From the NCBI GenBank assembly GCA_031276545.1, contig JAISMW010000035.1:1-15155 (forward strand): 15,155 nucleotides of DNA. Reading direction: 5' to 3'. The notes beneath the pieces were generated by a model. That model ran no database searches, had not been told where the DNA came from, and was given only the letters and a program-made list of their open reading frames with translations. Numbering within the stretch: position 1 is the first letter of the stretch; every line of letters begins with the position of its first letter. The translations under genes and the position numbers were made by a program. The DNA comes from Tannerellaceae bacterium (GTDB lineage: Bacteria > Bacteroidota > Bacteroidia > Bacteroidales > Tannerellaceae). This document shows positions 15,047 through 15,155 of the stretch, piece by piece.

Positions 15047-15070
15047 AAATCCAACAAACTCCGACCTTTT
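15032..15070 (-). terminator. Intrinsic terminator of the right-edge minus-strand gene
   Basis: AAAAGGCCGGAG (15035-15046) pairs with CTCCGACCTTTT (15059-15070) with one mismatch (15041/15064) and a 12-nt loop. On the minus strand the stem ends in seven T (15038-15032). It begins 29 bases beyond the stop at 15099 and is the natural terminator of that gene. Its 3-prime arm (CTCCGGCC then T-run, minus strand) is the same sequence that recurs in the 41-bp array, suggesting that the array grew from it. Confidence 0.75.
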
Positions 15071-15098
15071 CCCTAAATATATTATGGCTTAATATATA

Positions 15099-15155
15099 TC
15101 AGCCTTCCACCGGCCCTTCCGATTCGTCCTCCTCCTCTTTTTTCCTGGCCTTGCG
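15099..15155 (-). CDS. C-terminal 18 codons of a minus-strand gene, partial
   Basis: The minus strand from the right edge reads RKARKKEEEDESEGPVEG and then TGA (15099-15101). The charged Lys/Arg then Glu/Asp tail, followed by a terminator 29 bases downstream, supports a real gene end. The family cannot be told from this tail. The 5-prime part lies outside the window. Confidence 0.6.
   Translation of the reverse strand, partial: RKARKKEEEDESEGPVEG

Noticed and set aside
14863..15057. A 64-codon minus-strand frame rich in Phe within the 41-bp array
   Set aside because: The repeat length is not divisible by three, so the apparent protein repeat drifts. Phe codons come from the T-tracts, and the frame crosses two strong terminators.

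Overview
The window comes from a member of the Bacteroidota, most likely Bacteroidales. It holds an adjacent SusC/SusD pair, a FecR anti-sigma protein with the Bacteroidota C-terminal extension, an N-terminal STN domain on SusC, and almost no Shine-Dalgarno sequences. Genus cannot be fixed from the sequence alone.

Layout. (1) Bases 1-380, minus strand: decayed remnant of a glycoside hydrolase family 2 (GH2) gene that continues past the left edge. It has lost its N-terminal domains and the first part of its barrel. (2) Bases 511-10710, plus strand: a polysaccharide/nutrient-utilisation locus: fecR-type anti-sigma gene, 168-nt gap with two strong hairpins, susC-type TonB-dependent transporter, susD-type lipoprotein, then three tightly packed enzyme genes (Gfo/Idh/MocA oxidoreductase, xylose-isomerase-like TIM barrel, enolase-superfamily enzyme). 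Each of the three enzymes starts with a twin-arginine export signal. (3) Bases 10707-14103, minus strand: a 984-residue protein joining two receiver-like domains to a PEP/pyruvate-binding ATP-grasp module, preceded by a small lipoprotein gene. It converges on the enolase gene, with the two stop codons overlapping. (4) Bases 14104-15155: a degraded zone with an 11-bp direct repeat, a heptamer repeat, a truncated beta-propeller gene, a 41-bp tandem array of about ten units, two minus-strand terminators, and the last 18 codons of another minus-strand gene.

How the genes may work together. The STN domain of SusC and the FecR protein imply trans-envelope signalling, in which ligand binding at the outer membrane releases an ECF sigma factor. 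No sigma gene lies beside fecR where one normally does. SusC/SusD would bring a ligand into the periplasm. The three Tat-dependent enzymes would act there through oxidation/reduction at a sugar carbon, isomerisation or proton transfer, and an enolase-type alpha-proton abstraction next to a carboxylate. The substrate cannot be read from the sequence. The enolase-type protein needs a carboxylate substrate, so a sugar acid or a glycoside bearing a carboxylate is more likely than a plain neutral glycan.

The least ordinary items are the 41-bp array with A-tracts spaced about two helical turns apart, the minus-strand terminator-like hairpins between fecR and susC (a possible antisense RNA), the exported three-enzyme module, and the receiver-receiver-ATP-grasp fusion.
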